Assembly (NCBI GenBank): GCA_027924585.1 | Contig: BSBM01000050.1 | Span: 5,236,501 to 5,300,500 of the forward strand | Direction: 5' to 3' | From: Larix kaempferi | Taxonomy: Eukaryota > Streptophyta > Pinopsida > Pinales > Pinaceae | Length of the DNA: 64,000 nucleotides | Shown here: positions 23,546-34,570 of the stretch, one piece after another | Layout: each line of letters begins with the position of its first letter | How positions within the stretch are numbered: position 1 is the first letter of the stretch | Translations under genes and position numbers: made by a program | Notes under the pieces: model-generated | The model's input: only the letters and a program-made list of their open reading frames with translations | Told to the model about the DNA's origin: nothing | The model's database searches: none

Positions 23546-24180
23546 TGTTGATGTATTTGTAACTTCGCAAGATATTCTTCTATGTATTACATTTGTACTT
23601 TATTGTATCCCCAATGTAGATGTATCATTCCTCCGATTAGAAGTGTCGTCATTTGTATTTGCAAGTGTCACAAGTATTATTGTAAGTGTCGCAACTTATA
23701 CTTGATCGGTTATTAGACCACCTTGGTGGGGTCATCCCTATATAATTTGTGTGGGTCAAAGGGTTATTATACCACCCTAGTGGGGTCGGCCCAATTAGCA
23801 TTATGTTAAGTGGTTAAGTTAGGGCCGACCTAGTTAGAGTTAAAAGACAAGTGAAGTAAAGTATAAATAGAGGATGTGTGATCCTCATTTAACACATTCA
23901 CTCATTCACTCACTTCGCATTAGTGAGAGAGAGGAGTGAGCACAAATGGAGGAGGAGTAGATGATGCAGACATTTATCTTTTGGGGATTCATCTTGGTGA
24001 TCTTTTTATTGGTGCTTATTCTATCTCTGAGGAAGTTGCGGGGTTTTTCACCTTCTTGGTTTTCCCTGGTGAAATGCTTTGTGGCTCTTGTCTCTTGTCT
24101 CTTATGTTTAATATGTTGTACATTTTTCTCTCTCAGTTAATATCCTAGATCAGATTGAATTAAATGCTGAAAAATTAACA
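23546..24180 (+). repeat. El-4 5' LTR
   Basis: 635 bases, TGTTGATG to ATTAACA, with a TATA box (GTATAAATAG, 23861-23870). Highly similar to the 3' LTR by eye. A 70-codon open frame near its right end also occurs in the other LTR and is not a gene. Confidence 0.92.
23861..23870 (+). promoter_or_regulatory. TATA box of El-4 5' LTR
   Basis: GTATAAATAG; the same box lies at about 29865-29874 in the 3' LTR. Confidence 0.7.
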
Positions 24181-24192
24181 TGGTATTAGAGC
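24181..24192 (+). promoter_or_regulatory. El-4 primer-binding site
   Basis: TGGTATTAGAGC directly after the LTR, one base off the usual TGGTATCAGAGC iMet complement. Confidence 0.85.
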
Positions 24193-26880
24193 TAGCCTGA
24201 AGGAAGGCATGGTATGAAATTTGTGACACTTGTTGCACTTGTGACAAATTGGAAGCTAGGGCTTGGATAATAAAAACCCGTCATCATGGCACTTTCGCTA
24301 TAAATCCATTTTGGAAAAGGCTCAGGATCGAAAACTTCTACAGGTTGAAGATGAAATGTCCATGTACCTTTGTCCGAATGACAGCATCAAATTCATTGTA
24401 CTTTGTCAGATATGATCCGTACAAGTTAGGGTTTTTTCCTCTTCCAGAATGTAGTCATAAACATGTGACCTAGGAAAGAGGTCATATCTCGGGCTAGGAA
24501 GCTCCAAATGGAATTCTGTAAAATGTGACAATTAGGGAACGGACTGCAGTTTCACAGGTCTGGGTTTCAGAGGTCGAGGTTAAAACATGACACATGGAAC
24601 GCCATACAAGTTCACTATATTGTTTAATTCCATAAACAGGTCACGTTGCGACACTTGGCATATATCTCTCTCAGAGTATCCATTTGAACTCAGATCTGTG
24701 GGGTTGGAAAGATGACAGGTCATTCTACCACAAGACTAAGTTTCAGACTCTGAGGATCCAAAATTTCAGAGATACATCAAAAAAAAATATTGCATATATT
24801 TATGTCCAAACAGAATTGGATTCTGAGCACTTTTATTTTTGGTTTATCACTGCTACGGGAAATTAGGGTTTCAGAGAAAGTTGGAATTTTTGGAATCTGA
24901 GACCACAGTTGGATGCTGCTCATCAAAATATAAATTTAGAGACCAAGATCAAATTTTTTGGCTGGGTAGAACCCCGGCCTCTATCAAACCCTAGTTCAGA
25001 ATTTTGACCAGAAAACTAGAATTTGACAAAAGCTGCAGATCCGAAACTTTCAAAGTCAATTTTGAGGGGTCAAATTTTGGAGATTTCAAAATTGAAGTAT
25101 ACCAGCTTGATCATCTCAACAAGGTGCATCTTTTCATCCAATCAGAAGTTTGAAATTCAAACTTTGAAATTTAAGGGTTTCTCTAACAAACCCTAATCCA
25201 GATCTAGATCCACCTTCATCAAATCAAGTGGATTGGGTTAATCCTAGAAGAGAATGAATTGACACCTACATAAGTGAAGAAGTTCCAGTTCCATAGGGAG
25301 ATGAGGCTAAGGCCTTACATAAGAATACTAAAAGAAATCCCGATAGGTATGACTTGGGGCGATACATGTATGTGTTGAAATATGTTCATGATTAAGTTTA
25401 TGATATGTTCGTCTTCATATTATTGAGGTTAGTACAATATTGATTAATTTTAGACATGTTTTATCACCTTAGTAAAAGTATGAATGCATGTGAATGATAG
25501 AAGACATTCATTGATTAGGGTTATGACACTTATGATTGTACTAATGCACTGTGGTGTTGTATGAGGATCCGCTAACATGAAAGGTACATCAAATCAAGCT
25601 CTAGATCAAGAACATATGACCATGGTGACATGAAGACAAAGACTGATCCATATCCATTGAACACATAAAATCTCTACTTACGAGGTATGTATAATTTGGT
25701 TCTACAATGCTTAACTTATGAGATATCTAGGTTACTAGCACAAGTTTTCTAAATCATTGAAGAAAACAAAGAAGACATTGTTTGGGTATGTTACTAGCAA
25801 ACATGATAATCCAGGTATGTTTTTTCCTGTGTCAAGTTAGAACCCTACCTTATGTTAGGATCTCATATAAGTATATTTTCGTATGATTGATAATGATTAT
25901 TCATGAAGTTATAAGTTTGAGTAATCATGGGTTTATGCATATTATGCTTCTTACTTTGATTGATGATATGACAAATAGAAGAGCCCTATGGTCAAATAAG
26001 AATATGCATGAGTAAAAGAAGTACTCCCTAAAACATTTAATACTACCTAAAACATTTAATACTAACACTTGTGACAAATTACATGTGTATGAAATGACCA
26101 TGACCATAAATGTTTAAGATTATTTAGAATCATAATATCTTGATAGTATTGAGATTATACTAATGAATGTATGATTTTGTATGAGATCTTGAGGATGACA
26201 CAATAATGACACTAGTGCACACTTAAGCATGCATAGTGGTCCAAGATGGATAGAATTTCAAAGACATATAATCATGAGGATATAGTAAAGGAAGCAAAGA
26301 TCAAGAGGGAGCACACTCTAGTTGTTCGTGCAAGGCAGCAAAGATTAAGAGGGAGTCCACCCAACAACCAAATAAAGATAAGTATTTGAATTGTCATTTA
26401 TTATATATTTGATTAATTAAATGATGTTGTCCATTCATGTACATGCTTGTGTTCCTAGATTTAGGATGTATATTATGCATATTAGAAAATTTGCATTAAT
26501 CAACAAGATACTACTAATATGCAAGTAATGGGTTAGTGGCCTATGGTGTTGTACAACATTCCATTGCTACTTATCTAGAATGAAACCTCTTTGCTGACAT
26601 GCTGGGAGTTGTGCACACTCTTAGCAAATGTTCTGGTAGATATGGAAGGCATCTAGAAAGTTACGATATATGGATAAATGTTGTATTGAAGCATTGGCTA
26701 AGATAATTGCATGAATGTATGACATATGTCTTTATGTGTAAGATTTTGTTCTGAAAACTATGAGATGTTTCTAATCATGCAATTGAATTTGAATTGTAGG
26801 AAAGATCTTGTGTGCAATCACCTATAAAAGAAGTACAACAACATTTGTTCCAGTAGCTAAGTTCAAGAAAACTATCTATT
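24193..26880 (+). other. El-4 internal region without recognisable gag or integrase
   Basis: This 2.7-kb stretch should hold gag, protease and integrase in a copia element. I see no zinc knuckle, protease motif or integrase signature. It has only short open frames with no family match. AAGAGGGAG, the element's polypurine core, also appears near 26303 and 26347 in locally duplicated sequence. Either the genes decayed past recognition or this region was replaced. Confidence 0.5.
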
Positions 26881-26887
26881 GAAGATG

Positions 26888-28395
26888 TTAAAGAATATGA
26901 AGTTCCCAGGATCCAGGATGCAGTAATGGAAGGATGCCATGATCGAGGAGTACTAGTCGATCATGTATGGGATGTGGTCTTGAGACCAATGGGGAAGTCT
27001 GTAGTGACTTCCAAGTGGATCTACAATATCTAGCATGTTGCAGATGGTAGCATAGAGAAATACAAGGTAAGGTTTGGGGCTCGTGGATTCTCCCAGAAAG
27101 AAGGGATAGATTATGAAGAAACTTTTGCACCTGTAGCCAGATACACTTCCATCATAACACTACTTGCTCTAGATGTAGTAATGAAGTCGAAGATACACAA
27201 GATGGATGTCAAAACAACCTTCTTAAATGGTGTAGTCAAAGAGGAAGTGTATGTGGAGCAGCCACTCGATTTTGAGACACGTGACAGAGAGTCATATGTG
27301 TGTAGATTTAAGAAAGCTTTGTATGGCTTGAAGTAAGCACCCAGGACATGGTACAGCAGGATAGACAACTTCCTATCCAGTTTTGGCTTTACCATGAATA
27401 AAGTGGATTCCAACCTTTACTACAAGGTTTAGGAAAGAAATCCAGTGATACTTCTATTGTATGTGGATGACCTGTTTGTGACAGTTGAGGATAGGTTGAA
27501 TGCCGACATGAAGAGGAAGCTTTCTGTCAATTTCGAGATGAAGGACTTAGGTATGATGCATTACATTCTAGGTAGGAGGTGTGGCAGAGTGTAGATGGAA
27601 TCTTCCTTGGACAAGGGAAGTATGCAGTAGAGATCCTGAAGTGGTTTGGGATGATGGCCTACAAGACCATGGCCACACCTATGGCATCGAAGCTGAAGCT
27701 ATTGAGTGATGCTTCATGATATTCGGTTGATGCCACAATTTATCCTCAGATGATTGGATCCTTGATGTACCTGATGAACATGAGACTATATATTTGCTTT
27801 GTAGTGAACACCTTGAGCCAGTTTTTGGCAGATCCTAGACATGTTCACCTAATTGTTGTAAAGCATATTCTGAGGTACCTGAAGGGTACAATTGATTATG
27901 GGCTCAAGTATGATGCGAATCAAAAGTTTAACCTAGATGGTTATGTTGATTCAGATTGGGAAGGCAGTGCTGCAGATAGGAACAGCACTTCAGGGTGCTG
28001 CTTCAATATGGGATCAAGTGTGATCTCTTGGTTTAGCAGGAAACAATCCTACGTAGAACTGAGTACAGCCGAAGCAGAGTATGTCGCAGCTTGTTCAGAT
28101 AGTTGTGAGGCAGTATGGATAAGGAAAATACTGTTTGATTTATTTGATCTCTAGTTGGATACTACCTGTATCTATTATGACAACCATATTTGTGTGAAGT
28201 TGTCAGAGAACCCGGTGTTTCATGACAGGTCGAAGCACATCGAGATCAAATATCACGAATCAGGGATATGGTGCAGAAAGGAGCAGTGAAGCTCTAGTAT
28301 GTCGCGACAGATGAGCAGATTACAGATGTATTGAACAATCCACTAGCCAGAGTGAAGTTCGAGTACTTCGGAGAGAGGCTTGGTGTTCTTTAGAT
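26888..28395 (+). pseudogene. El-4 copia reverse transcriptase and RNase H
   Basis: The RT is traceable from VVTSKWIYNI through GFSQKEGIDYEETFAPVA, HKMDVKTTFLNG, LYGLK and LLYVDDLFV, the copia order with a YVDD catalytic site. The RNase H follows in the 27750-28154 frame with YVDSDWEGS, STSGCCF and ELSTAEAEYVAA. A tail to about 28395 has SKHIEIKYH. Stops (TAG near 27030, TAA near 27336, TAG near 27430) and a frame change near 27590 break it. Confidence 0.9.
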
Positions 28396-28494
28396 ATAAG
28401 ATACCTCGAGGAAGAAGTGATGGGACACATTTGTAGGAGCCATTCCAAGCATGGTGGTAGGAGGAACCCTCCCATGGTTGTGGATGTAAGCACT

Positions 28495-28790
28495 GTGTGA
28501 TGAGCATCGGGACGATGCTCTAGTTCCTGCTATGTATGATGGTCAGGATGATCATGTGTCATGAGCATCAAGATGATGCTCCAAATGATAGGCATCAGGA
28601 CAATGCTATGATGATGATCAAGATGATCATGTGTGATGAGCATCAAGACGATGCTCCATATGATATGCATCAGGATGATGTTGTGTACATGATCAGGGTT
28701 ATCATGTGATGATGATGTGCATCAGGATGATGTACTATATGATGATGATCAATATGATCACGAGTATCAGGGTGATACTCCGTGGCCATG
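28495..28790. repeat. Array of GATGATC/GCATCA palindromic units in El-4
   Basis: About eight short units alternate ATGAGCATCAGGATGATGCTC-type and GATGATCAAGATGATCATG-type blocks; many are imperfect palindromes. They lie between the RNase H and the second array, in what would be the 3' untranslated region. Confidence 0.75.
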
Positions 28791-28799
28791 AATAAATTG

Positions 28800-29290
28800 T
28801 GCAGGTAGCATAGAAAAGATCTTGGGAGATCCGATAGTTTGAGCTTGGATACTCTTTCAAGGTTTTGTTACAGTTTGGACGTGGGAAAATTGTGCAAGTA
28901 GCATAGAAAATATCCTAGGAGATACGATAGTCTAAGCTTGGATACTCTTTCAATGTTTTGCTACAGGTAGCATAGAAAAGATCATGGGAGATCCGATAGT
29001 CTGAGCTCGGATGTTCTTTCATGGTTTTTGCTACACGAGACATTTAATCAGTCCTGGAGATCCAATAGGCTGAGCTATGTGCTCGTAAAAGTCTTGGGAT
29101 GCTCTTTAGAGATCTTGAATTTTGCAAGACACTCTTTTAAGGTTTTGCCTGACCACATGTAAAACATCTTGGGAGATCCGATAGTTTGCGCTCAGATGTT
29201 ATTTCAAGGTTTTTTGTTGGTCACATGTAAAATATCCTGGGAGATCCGATAGTTTGAGCTTGGATGCTCTTTCAAGGTTTTGTTGACGCA
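28800..29290. repeat. Second tandem array in El-4, built on GGGAGATCCGATAG
   Basis: Six to seven units of about 60-110 bases carry GGGAGATCCGATAGTTTGAG, then CTTGGATACTCTTTCAAGG, with GTAGCATAGAAAAGATC or CACATGTAAAATATC as linker. Units are unequal in length and partly rearranged. The array ends about 260 bases before the 3' LTR. Confidence 0.8.
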
Positions 29291-29540
29291 CATTCCACAG
29301 GATGGCCAGAGATGTTGAATACCTATAGGAGGCTAGGCCTAAAACCATCATGAAAAAGGGCTGGCTCTGTAGAACTTCCTATAATGAGAAGAATTGAGAG
29401 ATAGCCCAGTGATCGGGATGACAAGTACAGCAGCAGTGACAATGATGCTCTGTGATCCAGTGATGATGATCCAGCTCCAGAATTGAAGACTCGTGGCGAT
29501 ATGTATTGATGACCTATGTCTAGAGAATACCTTCCTAGTT

Positions 29541-29549
29541 AAGAGGGAG
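29541..29549 (+). promoter_or_regulatory. El-4 polypurine tract
   Basis: AAGAGGGAG directly before the 3' LTR TGTTGATG. Confidence 0.85.
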
Positions 29550-30187
29550 TGTTGATGTATTTGTAACTTTGGAAGATAGTATTCTATGTATTACATTTGT
29601 ACTTTATTGTATCCCCAATGGAGATGTATCATTCCTCCGATTACAAGTGTCGTCATTTGTATTTGCAAGTGTCGCAAGTATTATTGTAAGTGTCGCAACT
29701 TATACTTGATGGGTTAATAGACCACCTTGGTGGGGTCGGCCCTATATAAGTTGTGTAGGTCAAAGGGTTATTAGACCACCCTAGTGGGGTCTGCCTAGTT
29801 AGCATTATGTTAAGTGGTTAATTTTGGGTCGACCTAGTTAGAGTTAAAATGCAAGTGAAGTAAAGTATAAATAGAGGATGTGTGGTCCTCATTTAACACA
29901 TTCACTCATTCACTCACTTCGCATTAGTGATAGAGAGGAGGAGTGCACACAAGTGGAGGAGGAGTAGCTGATGCAGACATTTATATTTTGGGGATTTATC
30001 TTGGTGATCTTTGTATTGGTACTTATTCTATCTCTGAGGAAGTTGTGGGGTTTTTCACCTTCTTGGTTTTCCCTTGTGAAATGATTTGTGTTGCTTGTCT
30101 CTTGTCTCTTATGTTTAATATGTTGTACATGTTGTTCTCTCAGTTAAGATCCTAGATTTGATTGAATAAATTTTTGAAAAACTAACA
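29550..30187 (+). repeat. El-4 3' LTR
   Basis: 638 bases, partner of 23546-24180, with the TATA box kept. Confidence 0.92.
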
Positions 30188-30571
30188 ATAAGGCCATTGA
30201 CTTGACTTGGTAGTCAGATTTTGGCAATGCCATTCACAAACCTCATCTGGAAACTGAACAAGCTAGCTCTATAAGGAGACTCCCTGTCTTTTAGCTTTTG
30301 ACACTAAAATTAACTATCTTGGATTGGTAACCATATGGTGATAATTCTAGTCCAACATAAATTTCATGATCATGGCAGGGATGACTTGTGATAAGACCCC
30401 CCTGTCCTTGAATGCAACAAGTTGTCTTATGAAAAAGAAACAAGATTTATTGGTGTGTAAATTACAAGACATTAACATGGCTTGGTAACCACATTGTAGT
30501 ATTGTTACTCACTGATGTTTTCGGATCATGAATGGACCGACCTTTAATAGGATCTTCCACCTTCTAGCAGT
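30188..30571 (-). repeat. El-2 spacer repeats, part left of El-5
   Basis: About three degenerate units start with CTTGGTAACCATATG- or TTGGTAGTCAGAT-like blocks and carry CTTGTGATAAGACCCC- or GGAGACTCCC-like blocks. They continue beyond El-5 at 39355-39470. No coding was seen. With El-5 removed, unit spacing is about 120-155 bases. Confidence 0.55.
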
Positions 30572-31619
30572 TGTGGTAGATAATTCTTCCTACGGATAGG
30601 TAGACTCTCTCATGGACATAACTAAGCCCCTAGACACTTAATCCATGATAGAAAGGAAACAAATAGACACTGTAGTCCTCTTATATCTATCTCACACATC
30701 AACTAACAAGTTATGGAAAGACAAAGCAAGTAGATGGCATACCTTACTTTGATGGTTGTCCTTGCTACTGCTAAGTTGCTCCAACTCCAGCCTTTGATTA
30801 TGGACTTATGCACCTATTAACAAAGGAAAGACAACACCTTATCCAAAGCAATATATGTATAAACAAAGATCTAACTATAAAAACGTATACAATTTCATGC
30901 ATTTATCATTAAAGACATGAAAATGAGAGGAATATGCTAAGTTATATTAATGATAAGAAAGCCAAAAGAAACTGATTACAATGTTATACCTTGATGTCCA
31001 AAGTAGAAGAACCTCCTTCCAAGCTCTCCAACATCACCCTTGCAAGACTCATAGGATCATAAGTTTAGTGCTTCCAAGATCACCCCCCTTTAGCTCATGG
31101 ATGGTACTCCTTAAGTAGGATTTGGGAAGGCCAACCACTAGGAGAAATGATGGATCTAGGTGAATAATATGTGGATCAAGGATATAAACCATGCTAAGGA
31201 GGGAATGTGAGATGCGATTCGAAGGGGTACCTCATCCCAAGAAAATCTCCATGAGATCCAAGATACAAAATCAAAGGGATAAGCCTAAACCAAAATTTAT
31301 GCTCCCCTATAAGTAAGCAAAGCTCAAAAATATTGAAATTTTCACTCCCACATAGGCATGCAGGGCATGAAAATTTGAAATTGTCGCTCCCCCATAGGCA
31401 TGCAGGGCACAAAAATTCCAGAAGGCTAAGTTTTGGAGGTGGTTAAGGTGGGTTTCGACCCCTTGCTTGTTGGATTTGCTTCCAAATGTGACTAGGGAAG
31501 GGATGAACATTAGAATGAAGGGTCCTAACACCCTTAGGAGGCATAAACATCATGTTTTCCATGGTGGTGAAACATGTAGACTCTCACTTACACATGGCGT
31601 TGAAATTCGAGGTATAAAA
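30572..31619 (-). repeat. El-5 3' LTR
   Basis: Plus-strand TGTGGTAGA start. The right terminus (ATAAAAAA) has lost the ATAACA seen in the partner. It abuts a polypurine tract at its right edge, so it is the 3' LTR of a minus-strand element. Confidence 0.9.
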
Positions 31620-31633
31620 AATGCCCCCCAAAG
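31620..31633 (-). promoter_or_regulatory. El-5 polypurine tract
   Basis: Minus strand ACTTTGGGGGGCAT next to the 3' LTR. Confidence 0.75.
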
Positions 31634-33950
31634 TGTGAGGTCAGAAGGAATTTAATAGCCGAAACACTTTACCAATAATAAGTCTGCAAGGATATCTGAA
31701 GGAGAACTGGAGAAGAGCTGCAAGAAAATATCAACAATATGTCTAACGACCCCGAGGCGAGCATACCCATGCTCGGAACAACTGACTCAAAGCATGGCTT
31801 CCGACCAATACATTGCAGATCCATGATAGTACTGACTTAAAAATGACTGAATACAAAGCATGGCTACTAAACTACAAGCATAGATCCATGATAAGACAAT
31901 GACACAGCCATGACCAATACAAGAGTGGATATGTGTGACAGTACATCAATGAGGTCACCAACATAATATATATGTGGGAACCTACTCAAAAATCATCATT
32001 GCAACCTGGATGTCATAAATAGACTTCAGAAACATCCAGGGTCTTCTACTCAATCCCAAATCGATACGACTCTAACCATGTGATAACAATGTGTTCAAGT
32101 CGAACATGGTAGAAACCACTTGATTACTGGTCAATGATGTGAACCGTTAACTAGTACGAGGGAAATCAGCAATGACAACAATGACTCCCAAGGTATTATA
32201 GTACATATCGACGAAATGTGAATAGATGAGTTGACGTCGAACATCCGCGATATCATTAGATCATAGGTCAATGATGAAAACCTATTGTCGAATGTGAGGA
32301 AACCTACCATTGAGGCATGCAGGTACCAAGGTACTACAGTGGTTCCTAAGTCTAATTCCTGGATGATGAATTAAAGTCGATAGGAATAGACTCGTCGAAG
32401 GAGGGCCATGGTGAATCCCACATCAACGACGCGAAACCGTCATAGGAAAGTGATGTGAAGTAATTAAACATATGAGTATGGACTAACACAAGGATGCAAA
32501 GGTTGACAATATTGCAGAGATTGACTAAGGTAAACTTCCCTTGAACATTGAATGGCATGACAATAATGACTTGGAAGCATTGACTCAACGAGGAAAAGAC
32601 CAAGACATAATGCAACGATGACTTAGGAATTCTTCAGGTGACTTGAAGGAGTGGGGTGACTCATGGAATTTTCATGACTTAGAGACAAGCAGATTACCCA
32701 ACTGTATGACAACACGCAAACAGGTGCCATGTTCAAGGGTGACACAAGCTTCCATAAAGCTTTCTAAAACAAACTTATCTTATTTCTCCCCAACCCCCAT
32801 CGTGCTTGACAAGTACCTCTACTTTTTTTAACGAGCTTGACGAGGATAACAGATGCTCGATATAGCTCATCCTTTGGATGAGTCCAATCTCACATGTTTT
32901 ATGAACCTGAGAAAGGAGGGGTTCAGTTCCGAAAGGGTCCTTCAATGTTTGATTTTACGAGTCCAAGGAAGGGAAACTCGACTATTTTTCATGTTTAGAG
33001 AGTCTAAAATAATCTAAAGAAGACTTCAGGTTTTGAATTTTTCGTAAAAGGTAGTCCCCAGACTCAGAAAACTATAAAACAATATCTAGAGGAACTCTCC
33101 TTGTCAAAGATTAACTGAGGTATACCTTTCTCGTAAATAGTCTAAACGGTCCGAAAAAGGGATAACCTACCACCTAATAAATGTCCTTTCAAATCCTTTT
33201 ACAAGCGTAAAAGAAACAAGTTTGCTTGGCAATCTTTTCCTATTTTAGGAGTCTAAAAAGGCATTAAAGAGGACTCTATGTACAACTTTGTCATGGTTGG
33301 TGACTGAGTACGACAAAGGAAAAATTAAACTCGTCACAATTCCTTTTCCGTAAGTAGTCCAGCGAGGCCGAATAAAGTGATAAACCTATACTCGTTGGAC
33401 ACACCTTTTCACTCAATCTTTAATGAGCACGAAAATGGTATCAAAAGCACGCGAAATATTTTTCATGTTTGGATCTAGAACACGAAAAAGGAAAAAGTAA
33501 GCTCAAACCACTTTTCATATTTTTAACCAGAGCATGAAAAAGCGAAAAGTAAGATCGACACCTGTTATTGTTTTTAACAAGCTCCAAGGAAGGTTAAAAG
33601 AATGTTCATGATATCTGCTTCATTTTTTTAACGAGATTGCAACAGAAAATTAACTGTGCTCGGATGATGGTTTCATTGATGGATTACTTCCCAACATGAT
33701 GTCCTAGAGGTTGGAAAGTTTACCCGCAGCATAAGAAGCTGATGGCTAACCTCCAGTATGATGTCTAGAGGCTGGATGCATGCCCCCCAAGCTTCGTTTT
33801 GTTCATTTAATATTTTTCTTCATACAATCAAACTCATGGTTACTAATAGGAATATGTTCACCATGGGAAGATGAAAAAATAGGATTAGATAGCATAGGCG
33901 AATGAAATGAAGGTTCAGATATTTAATCTAGTGAAAGAATTGACCAAAGG
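31634..33950 (-). other. El-5 3' non-coding region
   Basis: No recognisable coding. From about 33010 it holds diverged relatives of the 52-base units at 33960-34330, spaced by AACGAGCTTGA- or CACGAAAAAG-like blocks. Two related blocks with CCAACATGATGTCC and AGAGGTTGGA lie at 33697-33795 and 34345-34435. Confidence 0.55.
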
Positions 33951-33959
33951 GGAGGGGAT

Positions 33960-34330
33960 TTGTTTCATTTTTTAACGAGCTTGAGACAGGAATAAAACCA
34001 TGCTCGTGAGGTTGGTTTCATTTTTTACGCAAGCTTCAAACCAAAGGTAAACTGTGCTTGGGAATGGTTTCATTTTTACACAAGCTCGAAACCAAAGGTA
34101 AACTATGCTTGGGAGTGGTTTCATTTTTACACAAGCTTGAAACTGAAAGTAAACTATGCTTGTATGGTCCTATTTCATTTTTTAATGAGCTTAAAATAGA
34201 ATAAAACTATGCTCGAAGTGGCCCATTTCATTTTTTAATGATCTTAAAATGGAATGAAACTATGCTCGAAGTGATGGTTGGTTTCATTTTTACACAAGGT
34301 TAAAACCAAAAGTAAACTATGCTTGAGATT
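33960..34330. repeat. 52-base tandem array in El-5
   Basis: About seven units begin GGTTTCATTTTTACACAAGC and continue AAACCAAAGGTAAACTATGCTTG. Two versions alternate: one with ACACAAGCT and one with TTAATGAGCTT. Confidence 0.85.
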
Positions 34331-34570
34331 GGTTCCTACCAACATGATGTCCAGAGGTTGGTGGAGTGTCCCCAGCATGAGAAGATAGGGGGATAAACTC
34401 CAGCATGATGTCCAGAGGTTGGATACATGCCCCCTATTCCTAAGGGGTAGAAACCACTAAAACATGTGGAACATTTAGGGAAGTCTGATGACTAGGAGTC
34501 ATGCGATGAGTGGGTGTCACAAAGGAAAGCTGATCAATGGTCACCATATTTCCATGATGAGAAAAATACA

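Larger units (their letters stand above)
23546..30187 (+). mobile_element. El-4: Ty1/copia element, internally reduced
   Basis: LTRs at 23546-24180 and 29550-30187 begin TGTTGATG and end in TTAACA or CTAACA. Flanking pentamers ACAAG and ATAAG differ at one base and are a probable target duplication. An iMet-type primer site follows the left LTR and a polypurine tract AAGAGGGAG precedes the right one. Only a broken RT-RNase H is recognisable inside. It lies in the spacer of El-2, between the post-integrase repeats and the GC hairpin array. Confidence 0.92.

Noticed and set aside
23936-24148. 70-codon frame, repeated at 29943-30155
   Set aside because: Present in both copia LTRs; a shared LTR segment rather than a gene.
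28490-29290. Possible CRISPR-like array because of regular palindromic repeats
   Set aside because: Repeats are unequal and degenerate, spacers are themselves repeated, and the location is inside a plant copia element.
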